From NCBI GenBank assembly GCA_023262065.1, contig JALRDW010000183.1, positions 1 through 12,725 of the forward strand: a DNA stretch of 12,725 bases. The letters run 5' to 3'. Under the pieces are notes generated by a model. That model did not search any database, was not told where the DNA came from, and saw only the letters and a program-made list of their open reading frames with translations. Origin of the DNA: Acidimicrobiia bacterium (GTDB lineage Bacteria; Actinomycetota; Acidimicrobiia; IMCC26256). Every line of letters begins with the position of its first letter. Within the stretch, counting starts at the first letter, position 1. Below, in pieces: positions 1-6,926 of the stretch. The position numbers were made by a program, and so were the translations under genes.

Positions 1-659
1 TCGTAGTCCCAACGCGTGGTGTGGAACGCCGTGCCCTCGAACCGCTCGATGCCGTCGATGCCCGGGAGCTTCGCCTTGTGCATCAGGCCGCCGGCTGCGA
101 TGAAGAACCGGGTCCGGATCCGATCACCCCGTTTGGTCACGACGTCCCAACGGTGCGCGGCTTCGTCCCAGGTCAGGGATGCGATCTCCGTCTGGAACAG
201 GGCGTGCTCGTAGAGGCCGTAGTGGCGGCCGAGGAGTTGGCAGTAGCCGAAGATCTCGGCCGCACTCGCGTACCGCTCGGTGGGCATGTAGCCCGTCTCC
301 TCGAGGCGGGGCAGGTAGATCGTGGCGTCGACGTCGCACATGCAACCCGGGTACCGGTTCCAGTACCAGGTGCCGCCGAAGTCCGCCGCCTTCTCGATGA
401 TGCGGTACTCCGTGATGCCACGCTCGCCGAGGTGGATCGCTGCGAGCATCCCGGCCCATCCGCCACCGAGCACGACGACCTCGGTCTCCTCGATCACGGG
501 GTCGCGGGTGAAATCGGGGTCGGCCCACGGGTCGCGGTCGAGGTCGAACTCGTCGAGGGAGTGGTACTGCGCGAGCCCCTCCTCGCGTACCCGCTTCGCC
601 CGTTCGGCGTCGTAGCGCGCCCGGGCGGCTTCCAGGGATGCGGGATCGGGACGGGTCAT
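1..659 (-). CDS. Baeyer-Villiger monooxygenase, N-terminal part (runs off the window)
   Basis: This is a flavin-dependent class B monooxygenase; the family inserts one oxygen of O2 beside a carbonyl, turning ketones into esters or lactones with FAD and NADPH. The first 219 residues are visible. They show an FAD-binding Rossmann motif (GGGWAG, residues 65-70), the GGTWYWNRYPG segment (95-105) typical of the family, and the BVMO fingerprint FxGxxxHxxxWD as FEGTAFHTTRWD (207-218). The 60-residue N-terminal extension before the Rossmann fold, rich in Arg and Glu and containing DPWADPDF, resembles the cyclopentadecanone/steroid monooxygenase subgroup as I recall it. The ATG at 659 has GGAG five bases upstream. 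The C-terminal NADPH and substrate domains lie outside the window, so the substrate cannot be judged. Family members are usually 540-650 residues. Confidence 0.93.
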   Translation of the reverse strand, partial: MTRPDPASLEAARARYDAERAKRVREEGLAQYHSLDEFDLDRDPWADPDFTRDPVIEETEVVVLGGGWAGMLAAIHLGERGITEYRIIEKAADFGGTWYWNRYPGCMCDVDATIYLPRLEETGYMPTERYASAAEIFGYCQLLGRHYGLYEHALFQTEIASLTWDEAAHRWDVVTKRGDRIRTRFFIAAGGLMHKAKLPGIDGIERFEGTAFHTTRWDY

Positions 660-721
660 CGATGCTCCGGTGGGGCGGGAGTGGGCCTGCACGGGACCCG
701 AGCGGCCCCTGACGAGGCCTC

Positions 722-727
722 AGAGTA
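722..727 (-). promoter_or_regulatory. Putative -10 box of the BVMO gene (TACTCT)
   Basis: The minus strand reads TACTCT here, matching the TANNNT pattern found upstream of the other transcription units. A start about seven bases downstream would give a leader of roughly 55 bases before the ATG at 659, which has its own GGAG ribosome binding site. No clear -35 hexamer is visible. Confidence 0.4.
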
Positions 728-775
728 CGCCCCGGCGTCCGGCGCGACCGGCCTCGGGCCGTCGTGCCGGTGGGC

Positions 776-1516
776 TCAGGCGTCGCTGGTGCGGATGCGG
801 AGCCAACCGATCGCCACGAGGGCGCACGCGATCGAGGCCGAGTACAGGGCGGCGGCGACGGGACCGAGGAGCTCCACCGCGTCCGGCCCCCGGTCCCGTT
901 GGAGCACGAGGGCGTTCACGTTCGTCATCCCGGCGATCGGGAACCACTTCACCGCCTCCGGGAGGAGTCCGATGAGGATCCCCTCGATCACCGTGACCCA
1001 CACCAGCACGATCACGATGCCGGCGATGGGCTGGCGCACGATGCAGCCGACCCCGAACCCGAGGATGGCGTGGATGACGAGCACGACCACCGTGCCGATG
1101 ATGACGCGACCCACCCCAGGACCCGACAGGACGAGTCGAACGTCCTGGAAGCGGGTGACCAACCAAGCACTCAGCACCGAGAGCGCCATGAGGGCGACCG
1201 ACGCCACGGTGGTCACCACACACAGCACGACCAACTTGGCGAGGATCACGCGACCCCGACGCGGCGTGGCCGAGAAGGTCGGTCGGATCGTCGCGAACCG
1301 GTACTCCTGACCGACGATCTGGACTCCGAGGACGAGGATGAGCAACGACGCGACCTGGACGCCCGCCAGGGCGTCGTCGATCCGCATCGTGGAGTCCACG
1401 AGGAACCCGGCCAGCACGGCGACACCGACCGCGAGCACCACGGCGAGGACCATGAGCACGACGGTGGATCGGACCGTGCGGAACTTGATCCACTCCGAAC
1501 GCATCTGATGGATCAC
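776..1516 (-). CDS. ABC-2 type transporter permease
   Basis: This is the membrane subunit of an ABC-2 exporter, 246 residues. Hydrophobic segments at about 18-38, 52-69, 90-118, 134-156, 164-185 and 217-238 give six helices. The stretch GQEYRFATIRPTFSATPRR (69-87) between helices 2 and 3 is the conserved cytoplasmic loop of ABC-2 permeases of the daunorubicin/bacitracin exporter type. I chose the GTG at 1516 because GAGGAG lies five bases upstream and the start overlaps the stop of the ATPase gene as GTGA, a coupling arrangement; an ATG four codons later lacks a well-spaced site. It should pair with the ATPase encoded just upstream. The substrate is unknown; this subfamily includes drug, antibiotic and lipid exporters. 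Confidence 0.93.
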   Translation of the reverse strand: MIHQMRSEWIKFRTVRSTVVLMVLAVVLAVGVAVLAGFLVDSTMRIDDALAGVQVASLLILVLGVQIVGQEYRFATIRPTFSATPRRGRVILAKLVVLCVVTTVASVALMALSVLSAWLVTRFQDVRLVLSGPGVGRVIIGTVVVLVIHAILGFGVGCIVRQPIAGIVIVLVWVTVIEGILIGLLPEAVKWFPIAGMTNVNALVLQRDRGPDAVELLGPVAAALYSASIACALVAIGWLRIRTSDA

Positions 1517-2433
1517 GACGGCTCCTCGGCTGGTCCGGCCGTGCGGTACTCCTGGGCACCGGCGGTCAACTGGAGGAACGCATCCTCGAGCGAGGTCGAC
1601 CGCGGCGCGAGTTCGTGCAGTTCGAGTTGGGCCTCGTGGGCGACCCGGCCGATCGCTGCCGCGTCCATGCCCACGACCGCGAGCGCGTCGCCCTCGTCGG
1701 CGACCTCGCCCCCGGCCCCGGTGATCGCCCGCCGGAGTCCGATCCGATCGGGACCGCGCACGATGACGCTCCCGCCACCGGCGTTCGCGGTGAGGGAGCG
1801 CACGTCGGTCTCCGCGATGAGGCGGCCGCCACCGATGATCACGAGATCGTCCGCCATCAGGGCCATCTCCGAGAGGAGGTGACTCGAGACGAACACCGTG
1901 CGTCCCTGACCGGCCAGGTACGACAGGAACGTCCGGATCCAGTGGACGCCCTCCGGATCGAGGCCGTTGGCCGGTTCGTCCAGGATGATGATGGAGGGAT
2001 CGCCCAGCAGCGCTGCGGCGATCCCGAGGCGCTGCTTCATACCGAGCGAGAACTTGCCGACCCGCTGATCGGCGACCTCGGTGAGTCCCACGAGGGCCAG
2101 GACCTCGTCGACCCGGGACCTCGGGATGCCGTTCGACGCGGCGAGGGCCCAGAGGTGGTGATGGGCCCGACGGGTCGGGTGGAGGTACCCGGCGTCGAGG
2201 AGGACGCCGACCTCCCGCATCGGGGTGTCGAGGTCGTGGATGCGTCGACCGTTGAGCGTGGAGCCGCCGGCGTCCGGCACGTCGAGGCCCATGATCATGC
2301 GCATCGTCGTCGACTTCCCGGCCCCGTTGGGACCGAGGAAGCCGGTGACGGTGCCGGAACGCACCTCGAAGGTGAGGTCGTCGACCGCCGTGCGGCCGCC
2401 GAACCGTTTGGTGAGGCCCTCGCTGCGGATCAC
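1513..2433 (-). CDS. ABC-2 exporter ATP-binding subunit
   Basis: This is the nucleotide-binding subunit (306 residues) that powers the permease encoded after it. Visible motifs are Walker A GPNGAGKST (34-42), the signature region FSLGMKQRLGIAAALL (128-143), Walker B IIILDEPANGLDPEG (148-162) and the H-loop SSHLLSEM (183-190). The usual Q-loop position is occupied by VLLDAGYLHPTRRAHHHL (77-94), the form seen in actinobacterial drug-exporter ATPases. The C-terminal tail carries SLEDAFLQLT (281-290), typical of this group. I chose the GTG at 2433 because the family N-terminus (MIRSEGLTKRFG) starts there. An in-frame ATG at 2472 would add 13 basic residues not expected in the family. No Shine-Dalgarno precedes 2433, but a -10-like AATGAT sits six bases upstream, as in the leaderless genes nearby. 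Confidence 0.93.
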   Translation of the reverse strand: MIRSEGLTKRFGGRTAVDDLTFEVRSGTVTGFLGPNGAGKSTTMRMIMGLDVPDAGGSTLNGRRIHDLDTPMREVGVLLDAGYLHPTRRAHHHLWALAASNGIPRSRVDEVLALVGLTEVADQRVGKFSLGMKQRLGIAAALLGDPSIIILDEPANGLDPEGVHWIRTFLSYLAGQGRTVFVSSHLLSEMALMADDLVIIGGGRLIAETDVRSLTANAGGGSVIVRGPDRIGLRRAITGAGGEVADEGDALAVVGMDAAAIGRVAHEAQLELHELAPRSTSLEDAFLQLTAGAQEYRTAGPAEEPS

Positions 2434-2439
2434 CCGGGA

Positions 2440-2445
2440 ATCATT
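2440..2445 (-). promoter_or_regulatory. Weak -10-like AATGAT, possible leaderless start of the ABC ATPase
   Basis: The minus strand reads AATGAT followed by six bases and the GTG at 2433. The spacing equals that of the three clear leaderless candidates in the window, but the first base is A rather than the conserved T, so this is weaker. The competing candidate is TACCGT at 2506-2501. Confidence 0.25.
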
Positions 2446-2500
2446 GCGGATCCGCCGGTCGGTCGCGCGCATCCGGGCCCGGCCGGCCCCGACCGGGCGA

Positions 2501-2506
2501 ACGGTA
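2501..2506 (-). promoter_or_regulatory. Alternative -10 box for the ABC exporter operon (TACCGT)
   Basis: The minus strand reads TACCGT here. It shares two bases with the plus-strand TAGCGT at 2505-2510, so the two divergent promoters would overlap at their -10 elements. Transcription from here would begin near 2494 and include the upstream ATG at 2472. Confidence 0.3.
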
Positions 2507-2510
2507 GCGT
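2505..2510 (+). promoter_or_regulatory. Putative -10 box of the DAP-DH-like gene (TAGCGT)
   Basis: TAGCGT fits the TANNNT pattern and is identical to the hexamer before the ABC-F gene. A start near 2517 gives a leader of about 44 bases containing GGAG at 2553-2556, four bases before the ATG. No convincing -35 is seen. Confidence 0.4.
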
Positions 2511-2560
2511 CCGAGCAGATCCCCGGATGGCGGGGCCTCGAGCGAGGTGGGCGGAGCACG

Positions 2561-3628
2561 ATGGCGTACCGGGTGATCCAGTGGGCGACCGGAGGCGTGG
2601 GTCGGGCGGCGATCGGAGGGGTGCTGGACCACCCGGATCTCGAACTGGTCGGCGCCTGGGTGCACGGTCCGGCCAAGGACGGCGTCGACCTCGGGACACT
2701 GGTCGGCCGGGAACCGTTCGGCGTGTCCGCGACCCGCGACGTCGACGCGTTACTGGCGCTCGGAGCGGACTGCGTGATCTACGCACCGATCTTCGCCGAC
2801 CCGTCGGTGGTGGCGCGCATCCTCGAGGCGGGCATCAACGTCGTGACCCCGCTCGGCTGGTTCTATCCGCCGACCCCGGAGCGGGAGCGCATGGACGCCG
2901 TCGCCCGTCGCGGCGGGGTCACGTTGCACGGAACCGGCATCCACCCGGGCGGGATCACCGAACGGTTCCCGCTCATGATCTCGGCGCTGTCCGGGTCGAT
3001 CTCCCACGTCCGAGCGGAGGAGTTCTCGGACATCCGCACCTACGGCGCGCCCGACGTGATCCGGGACTGGATGCTGTTCGGCCGGACTCCCGAGGAGGCC
3101 CGCTCCAGCATCATGGCCGAGGCCCTCGGTGCCGGCTTCCGCCAGTCCATCCACATGGTCGCCGACGAACTCGGGTTCGCGATCGACCCCGAACTGCGGA
3201 CCACCCACGAGATGGCGGTCGCCACGGCACCCATCGATTCGCCCATCGGGATCATCGAGCCGGGGCAGGTCGCGGCGCAACGCTTCGCGTGGGAGGCCGC
3301 CGTGGACGGTGAGGTCGTGATCTCCGCCGTCGTGAACTGGTTGATGGGCGACGAGCACCTCGATCCGGCGTGGACGTGGGGAGCGGCCGGCGAACGGTTC
3401 GAGATCGAGGTCACCGGCGACCCCTCCTGCCTCACGACCTTCACGAAGCTCCACCCGCACTCGATCGACGAGGGACTGGCCCGCAACCCCGGGATCGTGG
3501 CCACGGCCATGCACTGCGTGAACGCCGTGCCCTCCGTGTGCGCGGCCGAGCCGGGACTGCGGACATACCTCGATCTCGGCCTCGTGGCCGGGCGGGCGCG
3601 GCGGGACCTCCACCGCGCCGCCCGCTGA
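2561..3628 (+). CDS. NAD(P)-dependent oxidoreductase, dihydrodipicolinate reductase / 2,4-diaminopentanoate dehydrogenase-like
   Basis: This 355-residue protein begins YRVIQWATGGVGRAAI (3-18), a Rossmann nucleotide-binding start, followed by HPDLELVGAWV at the second strand. The GTGIHPGGITERFP segment (124-137) corresponds to the glycine/proline turn of this family. It resembles the large actinobacterial group annotated as dihydrodipicolinate reductase-like or NAD(P)H-dependent amine dehydrogenase, whose C-terminal half relates to 2,4-diaminopentanoate dehydrogenase. It is about 100 residues longer than true DapB, so a role in lysine synthesis is unlikely. The substrate is unknown; an amino or keto acid is a family-based guess. 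The frame stays open further upstream, but homology begins at the ATG at 2561, which has GGAG four bases before it. It is divergent from the ABC exporter and appears to be transcribed alone. Confidence 0.85.
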   Translation: MAYRVIQWATGGVGRAAIGGVLDHPDLELVGAWVHGPAKDGVDLGTLVGREPFGVSATRDVDALLALGADCVIYAPIFADPSVVARILEAGINVVTPLGWFYPPTPERERMDAVARRGGVTLHGTGIHPGGITERFPLMISALSGSISHVRAEEFSDIRTYGAPDVIRDWMLFGRTPEEARSSIMAEALGAGFRQSIHMVADELGFAIDPELRTTHEMAVATAPIDSPIGIIEPGQVAAQRFAWEAAVDGEVVISAVVNWLMGDEHLDPAWTWGAAGERFEIEVTGDPSCLTTFTKLHPHSIDEGLARNPGIVATAMHCVNAVPSVCAAEPGLRTYLDLGLVAGRARRDLHRAAR

Positions 3629-3630
3629 AC

Positions 3631-3648
3631 GTCCGAGCCGCTCCGGAC
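3631..3648 (+). terminator. Short hairpin after the DAP-DH-like gene
   Basis: GTCCG and CGGAC form a 5-bp stem with an 8-base loop, starting two bases after the stop codon. There is no T tract, so it is only a weak terminator candidate. Confidence 0.25.
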
Positions 3649-3679
3649 GAACGCTGCGAGCCGTGCCGGACCGGTCGCC

Positions 3680-3685
3680 TAGCGT
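3680..3685 (+). promoter_or_regulatory. -10 box TAGCGT, six bases before the ABC-F start codon
   Basis: TAGCGT is followed by six bases (GCGACG) and the GTG at 3692. With the usual 6-8 base distance from -10 to transcription start, transcription would begin at or next to the start codon. No Shine-Dalgarno sequence is present, which fits a leaderless mRNA of the type well known in mycobacteria. Confidence 0.55.
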
Positions 3686-3691
3686 GCGACG

Positions 3692-5290
3692 GTGATCTCC
3701 GGCACCGACCTCACCATCGAGATCGGCAACCGCTCGCTGGTCCGGGGCGCGGGTTTCCTCGTGCCGACGGGGGAGAAGGTCGGGCTGGTCGGTCGCAACG
3801 GCACGGGCAAGTCCACGCTCATCTCCGTGCTCGTCGGTGACCCGGCGCCGGAGGTCCGCACGATCGGCGAGGTCCGGACGATGGGGGTCGTGGGGTTCCT
3901 CCCGCAGGTCCCACCGCCGCGGGGCCTCGGCATCGATGCGCTCGGGTTCTCCCACGTGCTCAGCGGTCGTGGCCTCGACCGACTCGACGAGGACCTGACG
4001 CGGGCCCGTGACGAGATGGCCGAGGATCCCTCGGCGGAGGCCATCGAACGGTTCAGTGCACTCGAGGAGCGGTACCGGGATCTCGGCGGGTACGAGGCCG
4101 AGGCGACGATGGCGCGCCTGGCCGATGGTCTCGGCCTCCGGCAGGAGGTGCTGTTCGACGACATCGAGAGTCTCTCGGGTGGGCAACGCCGTCGGGTCGA
4201 CATCATCCGGCTGCTGTTCCAGCAACCCGACGTCATGATCCTCGACGAACCGACGAACCACCTCGACGCGAGCGCGAAGCGTTGGCTCATGGACGAACTC
4301 GCGGGCTTCGGCGGCACGATGCTCGTCATCAGCCACGACCTCGAACTGCTCGACCGTTCGATCGATCGCGTGCTGCACCTCCAGGACGGCCGTCTCACGG
4401 AGTACAAGGGCAACTACACGACCTTCCAGACCCGGCTCGCCGAGGATCAGGCGCAGCGGGTGAAGGCTTCCGCGCAGGAGGAGAAGGAGATCAAGCGCCT
4501 CTCGACCCTTGCCGACTCGATGCGCGGGCAGACCGAGAAGCGGGCGAAGACGGCGAAGGCGCTCGACCGACGGGTCGAACGCATGCAGTCGAGTCGGACG
4601 GAGGTCCATCGTTCCGAGAAGCAGGTGCGGATGCGCCTCCCCACCCCGGAACGATCGGGAACCACCCCGATCGAAGTCGAGGGTCTCGCCGTCGTCTACG
4701 ACACGAACACGGTGCTCAAGCGCGTGCGGTTCGCCGCGCACCGAGGTGACCGCATCGCCGTCGTCGGACGGAACGGTGCCGGGAAGTCGAGCCTGCTGCG
4801 CTGCCTCGCGGGCGTCCAGGCGCCGACCCGCGGCACGGTCGGACTGGGTACGAACGTGCACCTCGGGTACTTCGCCCAGGAGCACGAGCAGATCGACACC
4901 GAGGCCCTCGCCATCGACAACGTCGACGACAGTGTCCTGCGCACCGACAAGGAACGGCGCGCGCTCCTCGGATCGTTCGGCCTCACCGGCGCCGCGATGG
5001 ACCAACCGGCTGGATCGCTGTCCGGGGGGGAGCGCGCGAAGTTGGGCCTCGCGATGCTCGCGGCCGGACGCTCCAACCTGCTCATCCTCGATGAGCCCAC
5101 GAACAACCTCGATCCGGCATCGGTCGACGCGGTCGGCCGGATGTTCCGGCACTGGGAGGGCACGATCATCGTGGTGAGCCACGAACCCGCCTTCGTCGAG
5201 GCGCTCGAGCCGACCCACTGCCTCCGACTCCCCGACGAGCGCTACGACTACTGGCGCGACGAGGACATCGACATCGTCTTGATGCGCTGA
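3692..5290 (+). CDS. ABC-F family ATPase (ribosome-associated type)
   Basis: This soluble protein of 532 residues has two ATP-binding cassettes and no membrane segment, which defines ABC-F. Members act on the ribosome, either as translation factors or as antibiotic-protection proteins. Cassette 1 has Walker A GRNGTGKST (34-42), signature LSGGQ (161-165) and Walker B MILDEPTNHLD (182-192). Cassette 2 has Walker A GRNGAGKSS (359-367), signature LSGGE (443-447) and Walker B LILDEPTNNLD (464-474). The charged linker (about 245-320, rich in Lys, Arg, Glu and Gln) corresponds to the P-site tRNA interaction motif. The C-terminus RYDYWRDEDIDIVLMR has a form common in actinobacterial members. Whether it is a housekeeping factor or confers resistance cannot be told from sequence. 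The start is a GTG with no Shine-Dalgarno, immediately after a -10 hexamer. Confidence 0.95.
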   Translation: MISGTDLTIEIGNRSLVRGAGFLVPTGEKVGLVGRNGTGKSTLISVLVGDPAPEVRTIGEVRTMGVVGFLPQVPPPRGLGIDALGFSHVLSGRGLDRLDEDLTRARDEMAEDPSAEAIERFSALEERYRDLGGYEAEATMARLADGLGLRQEVLFDDIESLSGGQRRRVDIIRLLFQQPDVMILDEPTNHLDASAKRWLMDELAGFGGTMLVISHDLELLDRSIDRVLHLQDGRLTEYKGNYTTFQTRLAEDQAQRVKASAQEEKEIKRLSTLADSMRGQTEKRAKTAKALDRRVERMQSSRTEVHRSEKQVRMRLPTPERSGTTPIEVEGLAVVYDTNTVLKRVRFAAHRGDRIAVVGRNGAGKSSLLRCLAGVQAPTRGTVGLGTNVHLGYFAQEHEQIDTEALAIDNVDDSVLRTDKERRALLGSFGLTGAAMDQPAGSLSGGERAKLGLAMLAAGRSNLLILDEPTNNLDPASVDAVGRMFRHWEGTIIVVSHEPAFVEALEPTHCLRLPDERYDYWRDEDIDIVLMR

Positions 5291-5302
5291 CGTCTCGAGC
5301 AC

Positions 5303-5308
5303 TAGGAT
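5303..5308 (+). promoter_or_regulatory. -10 box TAGGAT, seven bases before the phosphodiesterase start codon
   Basis: TAGGAT is followed by exactly seven bases and the ATG at 5316. No Shine-Dalgarno lies between. The same hexamer and the same seven-base spacing occur before the carbonic anhydrase gene. The gap from the preceding stop codon is only 25 bases, so this gene can have its own leaderless promoter despite close packing. Confidence 0.6.
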
Positions 5309-5315
5309 TGGCCGG

Positions 5316-6407
5316 ATGCGCCGTTCCGTACCCTTCGTCCTGTCGCTCGCCCTCAGCCTCGGCCTCCTGGTGCCGGCGGTGTCGCCGGCCGGGTCGGTCA
5401 CGACGCCCCCGATCCGTCCCGTCGCGAACCTGTCGCACGCCGGAGGCGACTTCGAGTCCCCGCACAGCACGATGTACGCGATGAAGCGCGCCGTGGCGGC
5501 AGGTGTCGATGTCCTCGACATGGACCTCAGACTCAGCGCCGACGGCGTGATCATGGTCCAGCACGACGACACGGTCGATCGACTCACGGGTGACACCGGC
5601 GCCGTCACGTCGTTCACCGCCGCACAATTGCAGGCGATGGACAACGCGTACTGGTTCGTCCCGAACTGCTGGTCCTGCCACAGTGAACCGGTTGGGTCGT
5701 ACGCGCTGCGCGGCATCCGCACCGGCGGCGTCCCGGCGCCCGCAGGCTTCACCGCCGACGATTTCGGCATCGCGACACTCGACCAGATCGTCACGGCATT
5801 TCCCGACAAGCGATACAACGTCGAGATCAAGGACGGCATCGCCGGCGCCGACGCGCTCGCGGCGTACATCGCGACGCACGGACCTGCCGACCGGTGGGTC
5901 GTCGTCGCCTTCGACGCCACCGTGATGCAGCACTTCCACACGATCGCACCGGATGTTCCGGTCGCGCCGGGGGTCGACACCGTGATTGCGTGGTTCGGGA
6001 CCCGCGGCCCGCTGTCCGGGTACTCGTACCTCGAGGTCCCGCCCAAGTACTTCGAGATCGAGGTGGTCACCCCGAAGTTCGTCGCCGATGCCCATGCCGC
6101 GGGCCTGAAGGTCTGGGTGTGGTTCAACGGCGCGGACGACGACGTACCGGCCGAGTGGCAGCGACTCCTCGCGATGGGGGTCGACGGGCTCAACACCGCA
6201 CGCCCGCTTGCCGCGGAGCCGTACATCGCTGCCGCGAACGCAGCCCGAGCCGCCGCCGCCACGACGACGAGCACCTCGACGACGATCGCGTCGGCCTCGC
6301 TGCCGGCGACCGGTCGGGACGCGACGCCGACGGCGCTGGTCGGCGTCGCGCTGGTCGTCGTCGGGTCGCTGCTGGTGCGCCGTCGGCGCTCGGTCGGCGC
6401 GAACTGA
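5316..6407 (+). CDS. Secreted, sortase-anchored glycerophosphodiester phosphodiesterase-like protein
   Basis: The family hydrolyses glycerophosphodiesters to glycerol-3-phosphate and an alcohol in a TIM barrel. The 363-residue protein starts with a signal peptide (MRRS, then a hydrophobic stretch to about 26). Family landmarks are LSHAGG with H41, DVLDMDLRLSADGVIMVQHD (65-84) with D68, D70 and H83, VEIKDG with E170, and VWVWF...LLAMGVDGLNTARP (266-297). Two metal-site positions deviate: the usual PENT is PHST (49-52), and the usual ExD is DMD. An insert at 117-122 carries CWSCH. The C-terminus is a cell-wall sorting signal: a Thr/Ser/Ala-rich spacer, LPATG (329-333), a hydrophobic segment (about 339-354) and an RRRR tail. 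It should therefore act at the cell surface on lipid- or teichoic-acid-type glycerophosphodiesters, or possibly other phosphodiesters. Activity cannot be assumed, given the altered residues. Confidence 0.9.
   Translation: MRRSVPFVLSLALSLGLLVPAVSPAGSVTTPPIRPVANLSHAGGDFESPHSTMYAMKRAVAAGVDVLDMDLRLSADGVIMVQHDDTVDRLTGDTGAVTSFTAAQLQAMDNAYWFVPNCWSCHSEPVGSYALRGIRTGGVPAPAGFTADDFGIATLDQIVTAFPDKRYNVEIKDGIAGADALAAYIATHGPADRWVVVAFDATVMQHFHTIAPDVPVAPGVDTVIAWFGTRGPLSGYSYLEVPPKYFEIEVVTPKFVADAHAAGLKVWVWFNGADDDVPAEWQRLLAMGVDGLNTARPLAAEPYIAAANAARAAAATTTSTSTTIASASLPATGRDATPTALVGVALVVVGSLLVRRRRSVGAN
6300..6314 (+). other. LPATG sortase recognition motif
   Basis: The codons for LPATG fall in frame at residues 329-333 of the phosphodiesterase, after a Thr/Ser-rich spacer and before a hydrophobic helix and four arginines. 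This is the standard three-part cell-wall sorting signal. The sortase that would use it is not in the window. Confidence 0.85.
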
Positions 6408-6423
6408 CGCGCCCCGGAGTCCC

Positions 6424-6429
6424 TAGGAT
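6424..6429 (+). promoter_or_regulatory. -10 box TAGGAT, seven bases before the carbonic anhydrase start codon
   Basis: TAGGAT, then seven bases, then the GTG at 6437, with no Shine-Dalgarno. CTAGGAT is identical to the promoter of the preceding gene at 5302-5308, in a gap of only 29 bases. This supports an independent leaderless transcript covering the carbonic anhydrase and probably the kinase after it. Confidence 0.6.
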
Positions 6430-6436
6430 CGGGTCC

Positions 6437-6916
6437 GTGTTCGACGACATCCTCGCCGCCAACCGCGACTACGCCGCCGGATTCGCCCTCGCAGGACTGG
6501 ACCCCCGCGCCGCGAAGGGGCTCGGCGTGGTGACCTGCATCGACTCACGCATCGAACCCCTCGCCATGCTCGGGTTGCGACCCGGCGACGCCAAGATCCT
6601 CCGGAACGCGGGCGGCCGGGTGTCCGACGACGTCCTGCGTTCGCTCGCGCTGGCGACCCACCTGCTCGGCGTCGAACGCATCTGCATCGTGCAGCACACG
6701 CGGTGTCGGATGGTCGGCGCAACGAATGAGGAGATCCGCGCCGCGATCGGACCGGCGGCCGACGGTCGCGACTTCCTGCCGATCGACGATCAGCACCGCA
6801 CGCTCGCCGACGACGTGCGCGCGGTCCGCGAGAGCCCCCTCATCCCCGGAGGGGTGTCGGTGGCGGGGTTCATCTACGACGTCGACACCGGTCTCCTCGA
6901 ACCCGTCGTTCCCTGA
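6437..6916 (+). CDS. Beta-carbonic anhydrase, short form
   Basis: Beta-carbonic anhydrases interconvert CO2 and bicarbonate at a zinc site. The 159-residue protein has CIDSR (34-38), giving zinc ligand C34 and the D36/R38 dyad, RNAGG (56-60), and QHTRC (86-90), giving ligands H87 and C90. The length matches the compact mycobacterial CanA-type enzymes. The usual HTDCGM is HTRCRM here; the zinc ligands are kept, but the acidic residue and the glycine are replaced by arginines, a variant near the active site. No signal peptide is seen, so it is cytoplasmic. The GTG at 6437 is supported by the leaderless -10 arrangement and by the family N-terminus. A kinase-like gene follows after 10 bases, suggesting one transcript. 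Confidence 0.93.
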   Translation: MFDDILAANRDYAAGFALAGLDPRAAKGLGVVTCIDSRIEPLAMLGLRPGDAKILRNAGGRVSDDVLRSLALATHLLGVERICIVQHTRCRMVGATNEEIRAAIGPAADGRDFLPIDDQHRTLADDVRAVRESPLIPGGVSVAGFIYDVDTGLLEPVVP

Positions 6917-6926
6917 CGACGCGGCC

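Noticed and set aside
1615..3312. Long plus-strand frame across the ABC ATPase and into the DAP-DH-like gene.
   Set aside because: It is antisense to the ATPase with Walker motifs and out of frame with the following gene; it has no homology-like segments.
2561..3628. Calling the oxidoreductase DapB (lysine biosynthesis).
   Set aside because: It is about 100 residues longer than DapB and follows the DAP-dehydrogenase-like pattern.
5664..5681. Calling the phosphodiesterase a c-type cytochrome because of CWSCH.
   Set aside because: A single five-residue motif inside a clear phosphodiesterase fold is not enough; it is kept only as a low-interest observation.
2750..6274. A very long open frame (over 1100 codons) on the minus strand opposite three genes.
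   Set aside because: It lies antisense to well-recognised DAP-DH-like, ABC-F and phosphodiesterase genes; its translation is low-complexity Arg/Asp/Gly/Val-rich without any motif. Long antisense frames are expected at this GC content.
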